Assembly (NCBI GenBank): GCA_019689515.1 | Contig: JADGHI010000110.1 | Coordinates: 1-9,777, forward strand | Length of the DNA: 9,777 nt | Direction of reading: 5' to 3' | Source of the DNA: Acetobacteraceae bacterium | Lineage (GTDB): Bacteria; Pseudomonadota; Alphaproteobacteria; Acetobacterales; Acetobacteraceae | Part shown: piece after piece, positions 8,080 to 9,777 of the stretch | Layout of the letters: each line of letters begins with the position of its first letter | Numbering within the stretch: the stretch's first letter is position 1 | The notes under the pieces: model-generated | Told to the model about the DNA's origin: nothing | Database searches by the model: none | Seen by the model: the letters and a program-made list of their open reading frames with translations, nothing else | Made by a program: the position numbers and the translations under genes

Positions 8080-9455
8080 GAGGCGCGTCGCTGTTCGAAC
8101 CGCGCGCGGTCGGCGGGATGCAGGCGCACGGTAATGCGGATCGCGTCGTCGGAATCCTCGCGCCGGACCACCTCGCCATGCTCGTAGAGCCAGGCAAGGC
8201 GCGCGCCGTCCGCCGGCGGGATGACGTATTCGGCGGTCTCCAGCCCGGCGGCGAGGCGCTCGTCGAGCGCGTGCCGCAGCGCCTCCAGCCCCTCTCCGGT
8301 GAGCGCGGAGACGGCGATGGCGGTCGCCGCCTGTCCGGGCACCTGCGCCACGCCGCCGACCAGGTCGGCCTTGTTCAGCACCTCGATCACCCGCGAGGGC
8401 CAGTCCTCGTCGAGCGCGGCGTCCGGCCCCTCCGCCATCTCCGCCAGCACAGCGAGCACGTCGCTCCGCTGCGCCAGCGTGTCGGGGTGGGAGACATCGC
8501 GCACATGCAGGATGATGTCGGCCGCTGCCACCTCCTCCAGCGTCGCGCGGAAGGCCTCGACGAGCTGCGTCGGCAGGTCGGAGATGAAGCCGACCGTGTC
8601 GGAGAGGATGGCCGTGCGCCCCGAGGGCAGGCGGATCGCGCGCATCGTCGGGTCGAGCGTCGCGAAGAGCTGGTCCTGCGCATAGACGCCCGCGCCGGTC
8701 AGCGCATTGAACAGCGTGGACTTGCCGGCGTTGGTGTAGCCGACGAGCGCGATCACCGGATAGGGCACGCGCTCCCGCGCGCGGCGGTGCAGGCCGCGGG
8801 TGCGGCGGACCTGCTCCAGCTCGCGCTTGAGCTTGACGATCCGCTCGCCGATCAGGCGGCGGTCGATCTCGATCTGCGATTCGCCCGGGCCGCCGAGGAA
8901 GCCGAAGCCGCCGCGCTGGCGCTCCAGGTGGGTCCAGCTCCGCACCAGGCGCGTGCGCTGGTACTCGAGATGCGCGAGTTCCACCTGCAGCGCGCCTTCC
9001 TTGGTGCGCGCGCGCTCGCCGAAGATCTCCAGGATCAGGCCAGTGCGGTCGATGACCTTGCAGCCCCAGGCGCGCTCCAGGTTGCGCTGCTGCACCGGCG
9101 AGAGCGCGGCGTCCACCACCACGACGGTCACGGCCTGTTCCGTGACCGCCTGCTTGACCATCGCCACCTGGCCCTCGCCTAGCAGGGTCGAGGGCCGCGG
9201 CGCACGCAGCGGGTAGATCGCGGTATGAACGACGGTCAGGCCGATCGAGGCGGTGAGGCCAACGGCCTCGGCGAGCCGCGCCTCAGCCGCGCGCTGCGCG
9301 TTGCCGCCACCCTCCACCGCCATTGGAGCGCCGGCGCCACTCGGTGCGCGCTGCGGACGCTCCAGGGGCAGGATGACCGCGGCGCGGGTGGGACCGCTGC
9401 CGGCTCCCCCCGCGCCGTCCCCGGCAGGCTGACGAGGTTCGTTGTCAGCCGCCAC
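8076..9455 (-). CDS. hflX: Ribosome-associated GTPase HflX
   Basis: A 459-residue GTPase that binds the 50S subunit and splits stalled or heat-damaged ribosomes. The N-terminal HflX domain carries STLLGEGQV at about 89-97 and VVVVDAALSPVQQRNLE at 111-127. It leads into CKVIDRTGLILEIFGERART and the Gly-rich FGFLGGPGESQIE at 185-197. A charged helical linker (about 198-230) follows. The G domain has all its motifs: G1 GYTNAGKS (239-246), G3 DTVGF (286-290), G4 NKAD (361-364) and G5 SALTGEG (383-389). A short C-terminal domain ends at RRAS. The first about 50 residues are Gly/Ala/Pro-rich and probably disordered. The GTG at 9455 overlaps the hfq end by 11 nt and has AGGTGA (9470-9465) 9 nt upstream, which decides the start. 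The hfq-hflX order is widespread in proteobacteria. Confidence 0.95.
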   Translation of the reverse strand: MAADNEPRQPAGDGAGGAGSGPTRAAVILPLERPQRAPSGAGAPMAVEGGGNAQRAAEARLAEAVGLTASIGLTVVHTAIYPLRAPRPSTLLGEGQVAMVKQAVTEQAVTVVVVDAALSPVQQRNLERAWGCKVIDRTGLILEIFGERARTKEGALQVELAHLEYQRTRLVRSWTHLERQRGGFGFLGGPGESQIEIDRRLIGERIVKLKRELEQVRRTRGLHRRARERVPYPVIALVGYTNAGKSTLFNALTGAGVYAQDQLFATLDPTMRAIRLPSGRTAILSDTVGFISDLPTQLVEAFRATLEEVAAADIILHVRDVSHPDTLAQRSDVLAVLAEMAEGPDAALDEDWPSRVIEVLNKADLVGGVAQVPGQAATAIAVSALTGEGLEALRHALDERLAAGLETAEYVIPPADGARLAWLYEHGEVVRREDSDDAIRITVRLHPADRARFEQRRAS

Positions 9456-9777
9456 CGGCGTGCGTCACCTCGCGATGGCTGCCGAGCCGCATCGTGCCCT
9501 CGCGCGTGACGCCGGCGGCGGCGCCCTCACGCTGCGCAGCGGCCTGCGCCGCGGCAGTCGCGTCGAAGAGCTGGATCGGCGCACCCGGCATCACGGTGCT
9601 GATGGCGTGCTTGTAAACGAGCTGTGTGTGCCCGTCCCGCCGCAGCAGGACGGAAAACTGGTCAAACCAAGTGATGATCCCCTGGAGCTTGACACCGTTC
9701 ACCAGAAAGATGGTTACGGGGGTCTTGCTCTTGCGGACGTGGTTCAGGAACACATCCTGCACGTTCTGGGACTTCTC
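9445..9777 (-). CDS. hfq: RNA chaperone Hfq (5' end beyond right edge)
   Basis: A hexameric Sm-like chaperone that pairs small RNAs with mRNAs. 110 codons plus stop are visible. The frame is open to the window edge and its first codons read EKSQNVQDVFLNHVRKSK, so the real start (usually Met-Ala or similar) is only a few residues outside; the GTG at 9762 is internal. The Sm1 motif is in TPVTIFLVNGVKLQGIITWF, followed by DQFSVLLRRDG. The Sm2 signature YKHAISTVMPG is intact. The rim carries R-K-S-K in place of the E. coli Arg cluster, as in other alphaproteobacteria. The C-terminal tail of about 40 residues is Ala/Gln/Gly-rich (DATAAAQAAAQREG) and looks disordered. It is the first visible gene of the operon with hflX, whose start lies within its last codons. 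Confidence 0.96.
   Translation of the reverse strand, partial: EKSQNVQDVFLNHVRKSKTPVTIFLVNGVKLQGIITWFDQFSVLLRRDGHTQLVYKHAISTVMPGAPIQLFDATAAAQAAAQREGAAAGVTREGTMRLGSHREVTHAGGG
9465..9470 (-). promoter_or_regulatory. Ribosome binding site of hflX
   Basis: The minus strand reads AGGTGA, a good match to the 16S anti-SD complement, 9 nt before GTG 9455 and inside the 3' end of hfq. Confidence 0.6.

Noticed and set aside
8093..8100. GTTCGAAC, resembling a tRNA T-loop
   Set aside because: It lies in the hflX coding end, and no acceptor, D or anticodon stems can be formed around it.
5572..8187. An 871-residue open frame on the plus strand
   Set aside because: It runs antisense through two well-supported genes and across the intergenic sRNA with its terminator. 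Long stop-free antisense frames are expected at this GC content, and the translation is Arg/Ala-rich with no motif.

Overview
The window is GC-rich DNA with strong G/C bias at third codon positions. Gene content (hfq-hflX-inositol monophosphatase, a PcaF/PaaJ-type thiolase, a short NAD-type 6-phosphogluconate dehydrogenase) suggests an alphaproteobacterium, probably Acetobacteraceae/Rhodospirillales. That placement comes from gene content and composition, not from a search. No CRISPR array, tRNA, rRNA, insertion sequence or phage gene was seen.

Layout. (1) 1-323, minus: the 5' part of an unrecognised gene that runs off the left edge. (2) 324-753: a divergent intergenic region with no convincing gene. 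(3) 754-1413, plus: an MBL-fold hydrolase of the glyoxalase II/YcbL type, convergent with (4) 1439-2647, minus: a 3-oxoadipyl-CoA thiolase. (5) 2776-6657, minus: a tightly packed operon read in the order serine beta-lactamase-like hydrolase, 6-phosphogluconate dehydrogenase, gluconokinase, FAD-dependent monooxygenase. Its junctions are a 5-nt gap or TGATG, then two GTGA overlaps. (6) 6658-7212: an intergenic region holding a candidate small RNA on the plus strand. (7) 7213-9777, minus: hfq (start outside the window), hflX and an inositol monophosphatase-family gene, joined by an 11-nt and then a 4-nt overlap.

How the genes work together. Gluconokinase makes 6-phosphogluconate and the adjacent dehydrogenase decarboxylates it to ribulose 5-phosphate, so two of the four operon genes form a gluconate-to-pentose-phosphate step. 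The FAD monooxygenase and the thiolase would fit aromatic catabolism, but no other beta-ketoadipate gene is present. hfq-hflX is the common proteobacterial RNA chaperone/ribosome GTPase pair.

The most interesting element is at 6805-6941 on the plus strand. An island of about 47% GC contains an 11-bp inverted repeat overlapping a plausible promoter. It is followed by a stretch of about 87 nt with an exposed CTCCTCCC anti-Shine-Dalgarno motif, a cUUCGg tetraloop hairpin and a perfect 9-bp GC hairpin ending in TTTTT. It looks like a free-standing trans-acting sRNA related in design to the CUCCUCCC-bearing alphaproteobacterial sRNAs. It lies next to a suhB-like gene and 2.5 kb from hfq.
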